Assembly: GCF_000172555.1 (NCBI RefSeq)
Contig: NZ_ABOX02000025.1
Location: 33,104-97,103 of the forward strand
Length of the DNA stretch: 64,000 bases
DNA from: Pedosphaera parvula Ellin514
GTDB lineage: Bacteria > Verrucomicrobiota > Verrucomicrobiia > Limisphaerales > Pedosphaeraceae
Direction of reading: 5' to 3'
Position 1 is the stretch's first letter. Each line of letters begins with the position of its first letter. The position numbers were made by a program, and so were the translations under genes. The notes under the pieces are model-generated. The model was not told where the DNA came from, did no database searches, and was given only the letters and a program-made list of their open reading frames with translations. Shown here in pieces: positions 25,880-34,471 of this stretch.

Positions 25880-26809
25880 CTAGAAAAGAATGTTTTCCAC
25901 GAAATTTGTTAAATACTCGGCTTGCTTTCGGTTCTTTCTAACCACGACAACCAGCTCACGAGAAAACTTTTCCTTTAGAGATATTTTTTGCACCGCACGC
26001 CGGTTAAAATAAATCGGCAGCACCCGATGAGGCACCAGACTTACACCCATTCCGAGCGAAACCAGATTGACGATGACGTCGAAATTGTCCAGTTCCATGG
26101 CCGGCTCAATTCGCAAGTCATTCTTTGCCAGCCAATGGTGCATGCGCTTGCCTGTATTGCACTCACGGTCAATCGATATCCAGCGTTGAGTCATAAGCAA
26201 TTTCCCGGTCTTGATTAAATCGATCTGCTTTCCTTTTCGGGGCAACTGCAGTTGAGGCGGAGCAATGATTGTGAAGTCGTCATTGAATCGATGGGTAATC
26301 TTCAAACCGCGCGGCAAGTGTGGCGGAGGTGAAAGCAGGGCCACATCCAATTCGTTCTGCTCCACGTTTTGAAGTAACGTTCTGCTGGGTTCCTGGGCCA
26401 ACTGGATTTGAACTCCAGGAAACTTTCTCCGGAAGGCAAAGAAGAATCCGGGTAGGTAAGCGAATCCAATTGAGCGTGAGATGCCAACTCGTATCGTTTG
26501 AGGGACCAGTTCAAAGTCTCTTTGGAGTTCCCGTATCGTGCCGTTTACCTCTGCCAATAACGCATCCGACTTTTCAAACAATCTTGCCCCGGCTCTCGTT
26601 AACTTTACGTGGCGGGTGGTACGCTCGAATAGAGTAATTCCCAACCGATCTTCCATGCCACGGATCTGGCGGGTAATGGCGCTTTGCGTTAAACCAGCCT
26701 CCTGTCCCGCCTTGGTGAAACTGCTGCGCCGGGCAACCAGATGAAAGAGATTGAGCTCATATAAATCAAAGGGAGACTTGGCCAGAAACTCATTCATATA
26801 ATGCATCAT
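25880..26809 (-). CDS. LysR-family transcriptional regulator
   Basis: A 309-residue LysR protein. The winged helix-turn-helix is at about residues 15-75 (LNLFHLVARRSSFTKAGQEA, LTQSAITRQIRGMEDRLGI, LFERTTRHVKLT), followed by a periplasmic-binding-like effector domain (QTIRVGISRSIGFAYLPGFF, VSLGMGVSLVPHRVLP). It is divergent from the ferredoxin gene across 83 bp, the usual LysR arrangement, so that gene is the first candidate target. Imperfect inverted repeats (ATTCATATAATG / CATTAATGAAT, 26792-26828) lie over its start. M2 or M5 are alternative starts. Confidence 0.9.
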   Translation of the reverse strand: MMHYMNEFLAKSPFDLYELNLFHLVARRSSFTKAGQEAGLTQSAITRQIRGMEDRLGITLFERTTRHVKLTRAGARLFEKSDALLAEVNGTIRELQRDFELVPQTIRVGISRSIGFAYLPGFFFAFRRKFPGVQIQLAQEPSRTLLQNVEQNELDVALLSPPPHLPRGLKITHRFNDDFTIIAPPQLQLPRKGKQIDLIKTGKLLMTQRWISIDRECNTGKRMHHWLAKNDLRIEPAMELDNFDVIVNLVSLGMGVSLVPHRVLPIYFNRRAVQKISLKEKFSRELVVVVRKNRKQAEYLTNFVENILF

Positions 26810-26892
26810 TTTAATGCCATTAATGAATTTTTAGCAAATACCTTCCACGAGTAGGCTCCAGAAGCTGGTTTGAAAACTATACAAAGAAAATT

Positions 26893-27123
26893 ATGGCAAA
26901 CTTAAAAGAGCGACATCCTGAGAATGTTCCTGGCCCTTGGTATGTCGACACAAGCTGCATTCAATGTGGACTTTGCAGCGAATACGCGCCCGCGAGTTTT
27001 CGCGAAAGCCCGGACGGAACTCAGAATATTGTGCACCATCAACCCATCACCAACAACCAAATCAATGCCGCACTTGAGGTGAAAGAAGGCTGTCCAGTCG
27101 ATGCAATTGGAAATGACGGCTGA
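26893..27123 (+). CDS. Single-cluster 4Fe-4S ferredoxin
   Basis: A 76-residue ferredoxin. CIQCGLC (three cysteines) and the distant GCPVDAI supply the four ligands of one 4Fe-4S cluster. The short form with GPWYVDTSC before the cluster resembles the Fer4_15/Thermotoga-type one-cluster ferredoxins. It would be a low-potential electron carrier in the cytoplasm; the partner enzyme is not obvious. Its stop codon abuts the stop of the convergent threonine aldolase gene with no base between them. Confidence 0.88.
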   Translation: MANLKERHPENVPGPWYVDTSCIQCGLCSEYAPASFRESPDGTQNIVHHQPITNNQINAALEVKEGCPVDAIGNDG

Positions 27124-28176
27124 TTAGAGCTTTTCAGCCAGGCTCTTTGCATCCGCTACAAACGCATCCACGTCTTCTTCGGTGGTGTCCCAACTGCACA
27201 TGAGACGGGCATCATCGGGGCTGACGTGGGTATAAAATTTCCAGCCTTTTTCGTATAAGCCTTTGATGACGGCTTGGGGCATCCTTACAAAAACGCCGTT
27301 TGTTTCGCAGGGGAATGAAATCTTGAGTTTAGGTATCCCTGCAAGAGCTGTCTCCAGACGTTTCGCCATCGAGTTCGCATGGCGCGCGTGACGCAACCAG
27401 GCGTCATTCTGCAACATGCCAACCCATGAAGCCGAGAGGAAGCGCATCTTGGAAGCGAGTTGGCCGGCTTGTTTGCAGCGGTAATCAAATTCCTTTGCCA
27501 GTTCTGTATCAAAGAAAACCACCGCTTCACCCACTGCCATGCCGTTCTTTGTGCCACCGAAACAGAGGACGTCCACTCCCGCCTGCCAGGTGATCTCCTT
27601 GGGGCTGACACCAAGCGAAGCAACCGCATTGGCGAAACGGGCGCCATCCATGTGCACACGCAGGCCAAAGCGTTTACCGGTATCGATGACTTTGTGCAAC
27701 TCATCCAGGGAATAAATGGTTCCCATTTCGGTCGCCTGGGTGATGCTCAGAGCACGCGGTTTAGGGTAATGAACATCGGTTCGCTTCATCACGGCGCCTT
27801 CAATTGCCTTGGATTCAATTTTGCCGTCCTTCCCCGACAAAAGGAGGACCTTGCTGCCGTTGGAATAAAATTCAGGAGCACCACACTCAGCCGTTTCGAC
27901 ATGAGCATGCTCGTGGCAAAGGATACTGTGATAGGATTGACACAATGAAGCGAGCGCTAGGGAATTGGCGGCTGTTCCGTTAAAAACGAAAAACACTTCG
28001 CACTTGGTTTCAAATACATCCCGGATCATGTCGGAGGCCTTGGCAGTCCAGGGATCGTTGCCATAACCGGGTGCATGACCACGATTTGCTTCAGCCAGGG
28101 CGGCAAAGGCTTCGGGACAAATTCCCGAATTGTTATCACTGGCAAATTGGCGGCGTGTCTGAAATTCGGCTTTCAT
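27124..28176 (-). CDS. Low-specificity L-threonine aldolase (PLP)
   Basis: About 350 residues from the ATG at 28176 (MKAEFQTRRQFASDNNSG). An in-frame extension to 28263 lacks conserved sequence. FASDNNSGICPEAF is the usual family start, VFNGTAANSLALASL holds the phosphate-binding region, LRVHMDGARFANA is the Asp/Arg PLP motif and CFGGTKNGM carries the Schiff-base Lys. The enzyme splits L-threonine or L-allo-threonine to glycine and acetaldehyde. Fold type I aminotransferase-like lyases of beta-hydroxy amino acids in general remain possible. Confidence 0.9.
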   Translation of the reverse strand: MKAEFQTRRQFASDNNSGICPEAFAALAEANRGHAPGYGNDPWTAKASDMIRDVFETKCEVFFVFNGTAANSLALASLCQSYHSILCHEHAHVETAECGAPEFYSNGSKVLLLSGKDGKIESKAIEGAVMKRTDVHYPKPRALSITQATEMGTIYSLDELHKVIDTGKRFGLRVHMDGARFANAVASLGVSPKEITWQAGVDVLCFGGTKNGMAVGEAVVFFDTELAKEFDYRCKQAGQLASKMRFLSASWVGMLQNDAWLRHARHANSMAKRLETALAGIPKLKISFPCETNGVFVRMPQAVIKGLYEKGWKFYTHVSPDDARLMCSWDTTEEDVDAFVADAKSLAEKL

Positions 28177-28302
28177 TCGAGGGCATCTTAGCGTGACGTT
28201 CACCAGTTTAAAGCGGATTGTGACACTGATGAGTTTACTTTTTTCTTTGCCAATCCGCCGCACCTGTCATTGTGTTGGACCATTCTCATTAAGGAAAAAG
28301 AT

Positions 28303-29391
28303 ATGAAACAGATTGGCGTAGGCATGATCGGCTGTGGTGGGATTGCGTTGCAAAACCACCTTCCTGGACTGGCACTGTGTCCCGAAGCAAAACTCGTCGC
28401 CTTATGCGATACGAATGCTGAGGTGCTTCAGAAAGCAGTGCAACAAACCGGCATTTCGGCAGCCTTTACAAATTATCTCGACATGCTCAATCGGGAAGAG
28501 GTGAACGCCGTGATTATTGCGACGCCGAATTTCACCCACGCTCCGATTGCGCTGGCGGCCATCAATGCCGGCAAACACGTGCTTTGTGAAAAGCCGATTG
28601 CCATGAATTTCGCCGAATCGAAAGCCATGCTGGATGCGGCTGAAAAAGCTGGTGTGCGACATATGACGGCTTTCACTTACCGTTTTGTTCCGGCCATGCG
28701 TTACATGGCGCACATGGTGAAGTCAGGATTTATTGGTGAACCTTATCATTTTCGCTCCTGCCGCTTGCAGGATTGGGGGACGCGCGCTGTCGGTTGGCGT
28801 CAGATTGCCAAACTGGCAGGCACCGGTGAATTGGGGGATATGTTGTCGCATCGCATTGATTATGCGCACCTGCTGGTTGGTCCCATGACGCGCCTGGTTG
28901 CTGACATGCGGCGCTATCACGATGTGCGGGATGGACAAGTTTCAGACCTTGAGGATTGGGTGGCCATCATGGCTGAGTTTCAGCGGAACCATGCGACGGG
29001 AGTTCTCGAAAGTAGCAAAGTGGCCACCGGTCGCGGCGAAAGCGGCAAGAGCCAGGACTACTGCGAAGTGAATGGCACTGAAGGCACCCTGGTCTTCCAA
29101 TTGGAGCGTCCGCTGGAACTGCAGATTTCTAAAAAAGGTGAAACCAGTTTGCACACAGTGCCGGTTCCCACGGAATTCCTAAAGTGGCCTGGTTCGAAAC
29201 GAGACCCGCATGCTGGCGATCCAATCATGACTTTCCGCTACGATCAGGATATGGAGTTCATCCAAGCCATCGTGCAACAACGTCCTTGTGTCCCTTCATT
29301 CCTTGAAGGAGCACAGGCACAGGCCGTAATGGATGCGACCGTGGTTTCAACAAACGAAAAGCGTTGGGTAAACATTGAACAAGTCAGGTAA
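28303..29391 (+). CDS. Gfo/Idh/MocA-family NAD(P)-dependent oxidoreductase
   Basis: About 362 residues from the ATG at 28303, which has a clear Shine-Dalgarno (AAGGA) 7 nt upstream. The upstream in-frame ATG at 28270 lacks this. The N-terminal Rossmann fold is VGMIGCGGIALQNHLPG, the family's catalytic Lys is in CEKPIAMNFAESK, and the C-terminal domain has HRIDYAHLLVGP. These enzymes oxidise sugars, inositols or their derivatives with NAD(P). It is followed after 3 bp by an SDR, so the two probably act on one carbohydrate pathway. Confidence 0.9.
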   Translation: MKQIGVGMIGCGGIALQNHLPGLALCPEAKLVALCDTNAEVLQKAVQQTGISAAFTNYLDMLNREEVNAVIIATPNFTHAPIALAAINAGKHVLCEKPIAMNFAESKAMLDAAEKAGVRHMTAFTYRFVPAMRYMAHMVKSGFIGEPYHFRSCRLQDWGTRAVGWRQIAKLAGTGELGDMLSHRIDYAHLLVGPMTRLVADMRRYHDVRDGQVSDLEDWVAIMAEFQRNHATGVLESSKVATGRGESGKSQDYCEVNGTEGTLVFQLERPLELQISKKGETSLHTVPVPTEFLKWPGSKRDPHAGDPIMTFRYDQDMEFIQAIVQQRPCVPSFLEGAQAQAVMDATVVSTNEKRWVNIEQVR

Positions 29392-29394
29392 CTT

Positions 29395-30105
29395 ATGAGC
29401 AAGACAGCGGTGGTGACAGGAGCAGGCAGTGGCGTCGGTGAAGCGGTCGCTCTGGCGCTCGCCAAGGAAGGCTGGCGCGTGGCGATCATCGGACGCCGCG
29501 TGGAAACGCTGACTCAAACCATTTCCAAAGCAGGCCAGATGTCCGGCAACCTCCTCGCCATGCCTTGCGATATTGGCAACAGCACGAATGTGGAGCAGTC
29601 GGCCAGGGAGATCATGCAGAAGCTCGGCGCAGTTGAAGTTTTAGTCAACGCCGCCGGGACCAACGCACCCAAGCGCAGTCTCCAGGAGCTTTCACTCAAG
29701 GATTATCATCAGATGATCGATACCAACTTGAACGGCGCGTATTATTGCGTTCAAGCATTTCTGCCCGGAATGCGTGAGCAGAAATCCGGCACGATTGTGA
29801 ATGTTGTCTCTGATGCCGCGAAGCAGGCCAGCGCCAAAGCCGGCCCGGCCTATGTAATGTCCAAGTTTGGTCTTGCCGGGTTGACGCAATCGATCAATGC
29901 CGAGGAGCGGGCGAATGGGATTCGTGCCTGTGCGATTTTTCCGGGCGACATTGACACTCCACTGCTGGACAAACGTCCCAATCCGCCGGCAGCCGAAGCA
30001 CGCGCCAGAATGTTGCATAGTGAAGATATCGCCGCCTGCGTCATGCTGGCAATCAATCTTCCCTCCCGCGCAATCGTGGAAGAAATTTTGGTTCGGCCGC
30101 GGTAA
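29395..30105 (+). CDS. Short-chain dehydrogenase/reductase
   Basis: A 236-residue classical SDR: cofactor motif VVTGAGSGVGEAVALALA, the NAG-type NAAGTNAP, and the catalytic pair in YVMSKFGLAGLTQS (Tyr and Lys), with a Ser in VNVVSDAAKQ. Arg residues after the second strand (IIGRRVETL) suggest NADPH. It overlaps nothing but is only 3 bp behind the Gfo/Idh/MocA gene, so they form an operon. The substrate is unknown; 3-oxoacyl reductase-like annotations would be over-specific. Confidence 0.9.
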   Translation: MSKTAVVTGAGSGVGEAVALALAKEGWRVAIIGRRVETLTQTISKAGQMSGNLLAMPCDIGNSTNVEQSAREIMQKLGAVEVLVNAAGTNAPKRSLQELSLKDYHQMIDTNLNGAYYCVQAFLPGMREQKSGTIVNVVSDAAKQASAKAGPAYVMSKFGLAGLTQSINAEERANGIRACAIFPGDIDTPLLDKRPNPPAAEARARMLHSEDIAACVMLAINLPSRAIVEEILVRPR

Positions 30106-30116
30106 GTGAACTTTGG

Positions 30117-31208
30117 TTAAAAGTGCCGGTTCGGAACCTTCACGAAGTCACGCTTGATGCTGGCGATATCGGGACAACCCGCCAGGGCCATGGCCAGATC
30201 CAACTCTTTACGAAGCAACTCCAGGGCAGTTTGCACACCTTGCTGGCCGCCATTCGCCAGACCCCACAGCACAGGTCGGCCAATTTGAACAGCCGTTGCT
30301 CCAAGTGCCAAGGCCTTGAATACATCCAAGCCGCGGCGAATGCCTCCGTCCAACAGCACAGGCACGCGTCCAGCAACTTGTTCCGCAATGGCAGGCAGCA
30401 CTTCGATGGTGGCGGGTGCGGTATCCATTTGACGAGCGCCGTGATTGGAAACGAGAACTGCACTGACTCCATGCTGAATGGCCAACTCCGCATCATCGGG
30501 GCGGCAGACCCCTTTGACGATAATCGGCAAATCAGTGATCGACCGGAGCCACTCCACATCTTTCCAGGTCAATGATGGGTCCAACATCCAGGTAAACGCC
30601 TGGCCCATGCCCGCACCGTGTTGCCCGATAAATTCGCCGCGTTCATTGGAAGGAATCAAATTGATGGCACTCAGTCCGGGAGGTAGATGGAAGCAGTTGC
30701 GCACATCGCGTTCACGGCGGCCCCATTCCGGCGTGTCGACGGTCAGCATTAGTGCCTTGCAGCCAGCCGCTTTTACCCGGGCGACAAGATCACGAGTAAA
30801 TCCACGGTCTTTGTTGATGTAGAGTTGAAACCAGACCGGGCTCTTCGCCGCGGCAGTCACTTCCTCGACCTTGGTGGTCGAGAGACTGCTCAGCGTCATG
30901 ATTGTATTGGAGGCACCAGCAGCTCGCACTGTGGCCACTTCACCATCGGGATGAGCCAGTTTGTGAAAGGCGGTCGGCGCGAGCAAAATGGGCATCGAAA
31001 CTTTCTGCCCTAAAACAGTGGTGGTGAGATCACGTTTGCTGACATCGACCATGACCTTGTAATGCACCTGAATGCGGTTGAAAGCGTTACAGTTCTCGCG
31101 CAGAGTGACTTCATCCCAGGCTCCGCTGGAATAATAATCATAGGCAGTCGGTGGCAAGTTCTCCTTGGCCAACTTTTCCAAATCAAAAATATTCAGGGCA
31201 TCGGACAT
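30117..31208 (-). CDS. FMN-dependent alpha-hydroxy acid oxidase/dehydrogenase
   Basis: A 363-residue TIM-barrel flavoprotein of the glycolate oxidase/lactate dehydrogenase family. Seen are YDYYSSGAWDEVTLREN (active-site Tyr), PILLAPTAFHKLAHPDGE, MLTVDTPEWGRRERD, the catalytic His-Arg in VSNHGARQMD and the FMN phosphate site LLDGGIRRGLDVFKALALGA. It oxidises L-2-hydroxy acids to 2-oxo acids, using oxygen or a carrier. It converges with the SDR gene 11 bp away. Whether it is an oxidase or a dehydrogenase cannot be decided here. Confidence 0.92.
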   Translation of the reverse strand: MSDALNIFDLEKLAKENLPPTAYDYYSSGAWDEVTLRENCNAFNRIQVHYKVMVDVSKRDLTTTVLGQKVSMPILLAPTAFHKLAHPDGEVATVRAAGASNTIMTLSSLSTTKVEEVTAAAKSPVWFQLYINKDRGFTRDLVARVKAAGCKALMLTVDTPEWGRRERDVRNCFHLPPGLSAINLIPSNERGEFIGQHGAGMGQAFTWMLDPSLTWKDVEWLRSITDLPIIVKGVCRPDDAELAIQHGVSAVLVSNHGARQMDTAPATIEVLPAIAEQVAGRVPVLLDGGIRRGLDVFKALALGATAVQIGRPVLWGLANGGQQGVQTALELLRKELDLAMALAGCPDIASIKRDFVKVPNRHF

Positions 31209-31332
31209 AAATTTAGTTAAGGCAAATCATCAGCACAAAAAGGCGAGCCAATCCATTGATTGCTCTGAAACCAAGGTTGCGAGTCTAGGAAGCACCCTTC
31301 CTGCAATCAATGCGAAAGAGGGCCTTTTTTAG

Positions 31333-33135
31333 TCAATTCTGTGCAGCGCATATGGCCCATAATAAAACCGCCGAGGCAGTGCCATCCATGGTCGGTTCAT
31401 TGGTGGAATAATCATGAATGCTGTCGTGATAAACCGCCAGTTCGTCTTGAAACGGTGCAAAAGGATCCGGTTCATTAATGTAAACGCCTTTTAAACTCTT
31501 GAAGATCCGATTGTAAACCGGGCCATCGACCAACCCGCCACGGACGGAGCGACCGGTGAGTTTCGTGGTCTGCAGATGCACGTCGTGCGGATAAACCCCT
31601 TTTTCAGGAATCCCGGTAAACATGGAGATGCCCCATGGATTACGTCCGAGGAGCCAATCTCTTTGGGCAAGCATAAAGCGATGATAGCGCAGGTCACCTG
31701 TCATGCGTTCATACATCAAAATCTGGGTGGCCAGGGCGGTCGTCAGGTTATTGGAGCACCAGATGAAGGGCACCCCGATGCGATAGGGACTTCTTTGTCC
31801 CATGCCCATACAACGTTCGATGCCGTCGCGATAGTAACCGGCTAAAACTTTTTTGAATTTTTTATCGACCGAATCATAAAGCGCGAAATGGCCGACATTC
31901 ATGAAAGGATAATATTGATAATGGCCTGTCTGCTCCTGGCCCATCCAGGACTCGGATTGAATCATCGTGGCGTAACGTTTGGCGTCGTTGAGATAATACT
32001 TCTTGCCAGTGGCGCGAAAGAGTTCGGCTGCACCCCATTCCATGTCATCTGCCCAGGTGGTTTCGGCATAACGATAGGGCGCGCTGTAGGAATTACCTTG
32101 TTGCACGCCTTCCTTCGCGCGACCAAGTTGATAAACTTCAATACCAGCTTTTAAGCAACGCTCAGCAAATTCTTTTTGCTGAGCATCGTCTTTCCAAATT
32201 TGATAGGCCAAAGCCATGGCGGCAGCGTAGCGTCCAGCAAGATTGGCAATACCAGTTGACTCGCTCTTATATTGCTTCAACCCTTGTGGCTTGCCATCGG
32301 CATAATAAACCACTCGATAACTTCCCTTGCCCCAACCGTAATCAGCAATTTCCTCATGTGGCAAACGGAATCCGGTGTGGTCGCGATCATCGGCGACTTG
32401 ATGGTACAGTTGATCAGGGGCCGGGTGCAAACGTAGCATCCATTCCAATCCCCAATGCGCTTCATCCAAAACATCCGGAATGCCGTTGGTGCCCGGCTGG
32501 CCGAGTGCGTTGAAGTGATCCTGGGAACAGTGTGGATTGAGCTTGTACGCGAGCAACATTTGAGCGGTAGCGTTGCCGGAAGTGAGCAAATATTTGAGGA
32601 GATCTCCCGCATCGTGCCAGCCGCCATGAGCATCCATGTAAGTGCCATTGGTCATGGGACCAAAAGCCGTCCGGCCATCCATGCGGTGACAGACAACATC
32701 CAGAAACGGATTGTAGCCACAACGCTGCTGACGCATGAACTCGAGCAACTCGTCCGGCAGTTCGCCGAAGGTATTGGCTGCAATGGAGAAGGGTTGAGAT
32801 TTGGCGTCACCCATTTGCAGAACATAGCAACCAGGGCTTTTGACAGAGGAGAAATCGAGTTCGGCGTGATTGGTAAACTGTCCCCATTTGCCAGCAATGC
32901 TGGCTGGCTTGCCTTGATATACGGCTTTACCACTCCCCTGCTCCACGACGGAAAATGTTTCCGGCAAGCTTTCCGAACCAAACGCCATGGCAGATTTAAT
33001 GTCCTGGGTTTGATAACCGACCTGATTAACGCGAATGTAGATTTCCGCATGAAGCGAAACAGTTACAAAAACGGTGGAGAAAGAAATCAAAAGACCAACG
33101 TTTTTGAACAAATTGCGGCAAATGCTCCAGTTCAT
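31333..33135 (-). CDS. Glycoside hydrolase family 9 protein with N-terminal Ig-like domain
   Basis: A 600-residue secreted enzyme. After a signal peptide (LLISFSTVFVTVSLHAE) comes a cellulase Ig-like domain (YIRVNQVGYQTQDIKSAMAF). The GH9 (alpha/alpha)6 barrel follows: catalytic Asp pair in GGWHDAGDLLKYL (DAGD at 175-178) and the acid Glu near the C-terminus in NEPTMDGTASAV. GH9 enzymes are mostly endoglucanases, but some Ig-bearing bacterial members cleave other beta-glucans or glucosamine-type bonds. The neighbour encodes a deacetylase-like protein, which would fit a modified polysaccharide. The GxxExxY element is inserted 19 bp upstream of its start. Confidence 0.9.
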   Translation of the reverse strand: MNWSICRNLFKNVGLLISFSTVFVTVSLHAEIYIRVNQVGYQTQDIKSAMAFGSESLPETFSVVEQGSGKAVYQGKPASIAGKWGQFTNHAELDFSSVKSPGCYVLQMGDAKSQPFSIAANTFGELPDELLEFMRQQRCGYNPFLDVVCHRMDGRTAFGPMTNGTYMDAHGGWHDAGDLLKYLLTSGNATAQMLLAYKLNPHCSQDHFNALGQPGTNGIPDVLDEAHWGLEWMLRLHPAPDQLYHQVADDRDHTGFRLPHEEIADYGWGKGSYRVVYYADGKPQGLKQYKSESTGIANLAGRYAAAMALAYQIWKDDAQQKEFAERCLKAGIEVYQLGRAKEGVQQGNSYSAPYRYAETTWADDMEWGAAELFRATGKKYYLNDAKRYATMIQSESWMGQEQTGHYQYYPFMNVGHFALYDSVDKKFKKVLAGYYRDGIERCMGMGQRSPYRIGVPFIWCSNNLTTALATQILMYERMTGDLRYHRFMLAQRDWLLGRNPWGISMFTGIPEKGVYPHDVHLQTTKLTGRSVRGGLVDGPVYNRIFKSLKGVYINEPDPFAPFQDELAVYHDSIHDYSTNEPTMDGTASAVLLWAICAAQN

Positions 33136-33154
33136 GATAATGAGACAGAGTTTC

Positions 33155-33183
33155 AGACAGGATTAACAAGATTAACAGGATTT
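33155..33183. repeat. Left 29-bp inverted repeat of the GxxExxY cassette
   Basis: A 29-nt sequence made of two GATTAACA units inside an AGACAGGATTAACAAG... frame. It is the exact reverse complement of 33588-33616. Confidence 0.9.
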
Positions 33184-33185
33184 GA

Positions 33186-33581
33186 TTACAACGAAAAAGG
33201 TTTGTTGGCTGATGGGTTCGTGCGGAACTTTCTCTTGAATTCCAAACTGGCGGCCCCAAAGTTGATTAACAATCCTGTATCCAGTTTCGTCGCCGTCAGA
33301 TAATTAACAGTTTGGACTTCATGGATTTGCCCTAAACATTGGATTGCCTTTAGTTCGACCACAACTCGTTTCTCCACGATAATGTCAGCAACAAATTCCC
33401 CAACGACGATGCCATCGTAATAAACAAGTAACGGCTTTTGGCTTTCCACGCAAACGCCCTCTTTTCTGAATTCGTGTAAGAGAGCCTTCTCGTAAACAGA
33501 TTCCACAAATCCGGTCCCAAGCACTCGATGAACCTTCATTGCCGCCCCAATTATTTTCCCTGTCAATTCATCCGTTTCCAT
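33186..33581 (-). CDS. GxxExxY family protein (PD-(D/E)XK nuclease-like)
   Basis: About 131 residues from the ATG at 33581 (METDELTGKII). The frame is open further upstream, but that part translates the inverted repeat and the neighbouring gene's end. The signature GTGFVESVYEKAL is followed by FVADIIVEKRVVVELKAI, a D-x(n)-E-x-K arrangement as in PD-(D/E)XK nucleases, then QTVNYLTATKLDTGLLINFG. The family has no settled function; a role as a small nuclease or a repeat-linked mobile passenger has been proposed. It is on the same strand as GH9 and the deacetylase and would be read by their transcript. Confidence 0.9.
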   Translation of the reverse strand: METDELTGKIIGAAMKVHRVLGTGFVESVYEKALLHEFRKEGVCVESQKPLLVYYDGIVVGEFVADIIVEKRVVVELKAIQCLGQIHEVQTVNYLTATKLDTGLLINFGAASLEFKRKFRTNPSANKPFSL

Positions 33582-33587
33582 AGTTAA

Positions 33588-33616
33588 AAATCCTGTTAAT
33601 CTTGTTAATCCTGTCT
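33588..33616. repeat. Right 29-bp inverted repeat of the GxxExxY cassette
   Basis: Exact reverse complement of 33155-33183. It ends 2 bp short of the deacetylase gene's stop codon and starts 6 bp upstream of the GxxExxY start codon, so it also occupies the ribosome-binding region of that gene. Confidence 0.9.
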
Positions 33617-33618
33617 TG

Positions 33619-34431
33619 TTAGTTCTCCACTTTTTTATCCAAAAGTTCGTCAATGCGCACGAATTGATAACCTTTGCTGCTCAGATAATCCAGCAATTCA
33701 CCGAAGTGGTCGCTCATCTTATCCGTGCGATTTGGCCCAACACCAACGTGCAGCAGCAACAAAAATCCATTTAACCCGTTTGGGTCCTGCTGTTCCTTTT
33801 TGATGATACTTTCGAGAATGGTTTTGGAAGGCACAAAATTTTTGTCCTTATCTCCTGTGTAATCGGCATTCGAGCGTGTGCCGGGTGTGAAATTCACGAG
33901 CGTTAAATCCTTGTCCCTGCTCCAATCAACAATCTCCTCGTTGTACCATTCATATGCTGGCAGCCAATAGCGGATTTGAGAACGCTTCAGCCCGTGTTTT
34001 TGGATTTTGTTGAGATTATTCTCCAGATCTGAAGCGAACTGGTCTTTGGAAACGAGAGTCTTTTTAGGGCCATCCCAAGGACAATAGAGGAGGTGCTTGT
34101 CTGAATGCGGCCCCAGGTAATGTCCTTCTTTGATGATTCGCTTCACCACAGGCTCGAATTCCGGATTCGTGACAAAGGCACCGGTAAGAAAAAAAGATGC
34201 TTTGGCCTGATGTTTTGCGAGTTGATCCAGAATGATCGGAGCGCCTTCGGCAAAGGTGTGGCCCGTAAATTCCAAAGCAATCCGCTTCTGAGTTTTTGGA
34301 CCTCGAACGATGCCTCCCTCCCTTAATTCACATTCCTGGTGATCTTTTGCTGTGCAGACGATCGCGTAGGAGAGGAGAAGCAAGGCTAGAAGCAGCCGGG
34401 CAATACTTTGGTTCCTGGGAAAAGTCTTCAA
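33619..34431 (-). CDS. Polysaccharide deacetylase-like (NodB fold) secreted protein, variant active site
   Basis: About 270 residues from a TTG at 34431. The frame is open to 34515, but that would overlap the upstream PrsW gene by 44 bp and precede the signal peptide (IARLLLALLLLSYAIVCTA). The NodB core is seen as RIALEFTGHTFAEGAP, AKASFFLTGAFV, GHYLGPHSDKHLLY and LLLLHVGVGP. The usual first motif TFDDG, with its base and metal Asp, is replaced by EFTGHTF, while the metal-binding HSDKH is kept. This may be a subfamily with altered chemistry. It was probably co-transcribed with GH9 before the GxxExxY insertion, which suggests action on the same polymer. Confidence 0.75.
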   Translation of the reverse strand: MKTFPRNQSIARLLLALLLLSYAIVCTAKDHQECELREGGIVRGPKTQKRIALEFTGHTFAEGAPIILDQLAKHQAKASFFLTGAFVTNPEFEPVVKRIIKEGHYLGPHSDKHLLYCPWDGPKKTLVSKDQFASDLENNLNKIQKHGLKRSQIRYWLPAYEWYNEEIVDWSRDKDLTLVNFTPGTRSNADYTGDKDKNFVPSKTILESIIKKEQQDPNGLNGFLLLLHVGVGPNRTDKMSDHFGELLDYLSSKGYQFVRIDELLDKKVEN

Positions 34432-34471
34432 TCGAGTTGAGTTGTATGTTTCAGCAGCAGACGGGCAAAAA

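Larger units (their letters stand above)
33155..33616. mobile_element. 462-bp GxxExxY cassette bounded by perfect 29-bp inverted repeats
   Basis: The element consists only of one gene and two terminal inverted repeats. The left repeat begins 2 bp beyond the gene's stop codon, and the right one ends 6 bp before its start codon. It is wedged between the GH9 start and the deacetylase stop (2 bp from that stop). Similar repeats beside GxxExxY genes recur, as far as I recall, in Bacteroidota and Verrucomicrobiota genomes. No target-site duplication is evident and no transposase is present. Calling it mobile is inference. Confidence 0.65.

Noticed and set aside
33155..33616. Insertion sequence with its own transposase
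   Set aside because: The repeats are perfect, but the only gene is GxxExxY; there is no DDE or serine recombinase motif and no clear target duplication.
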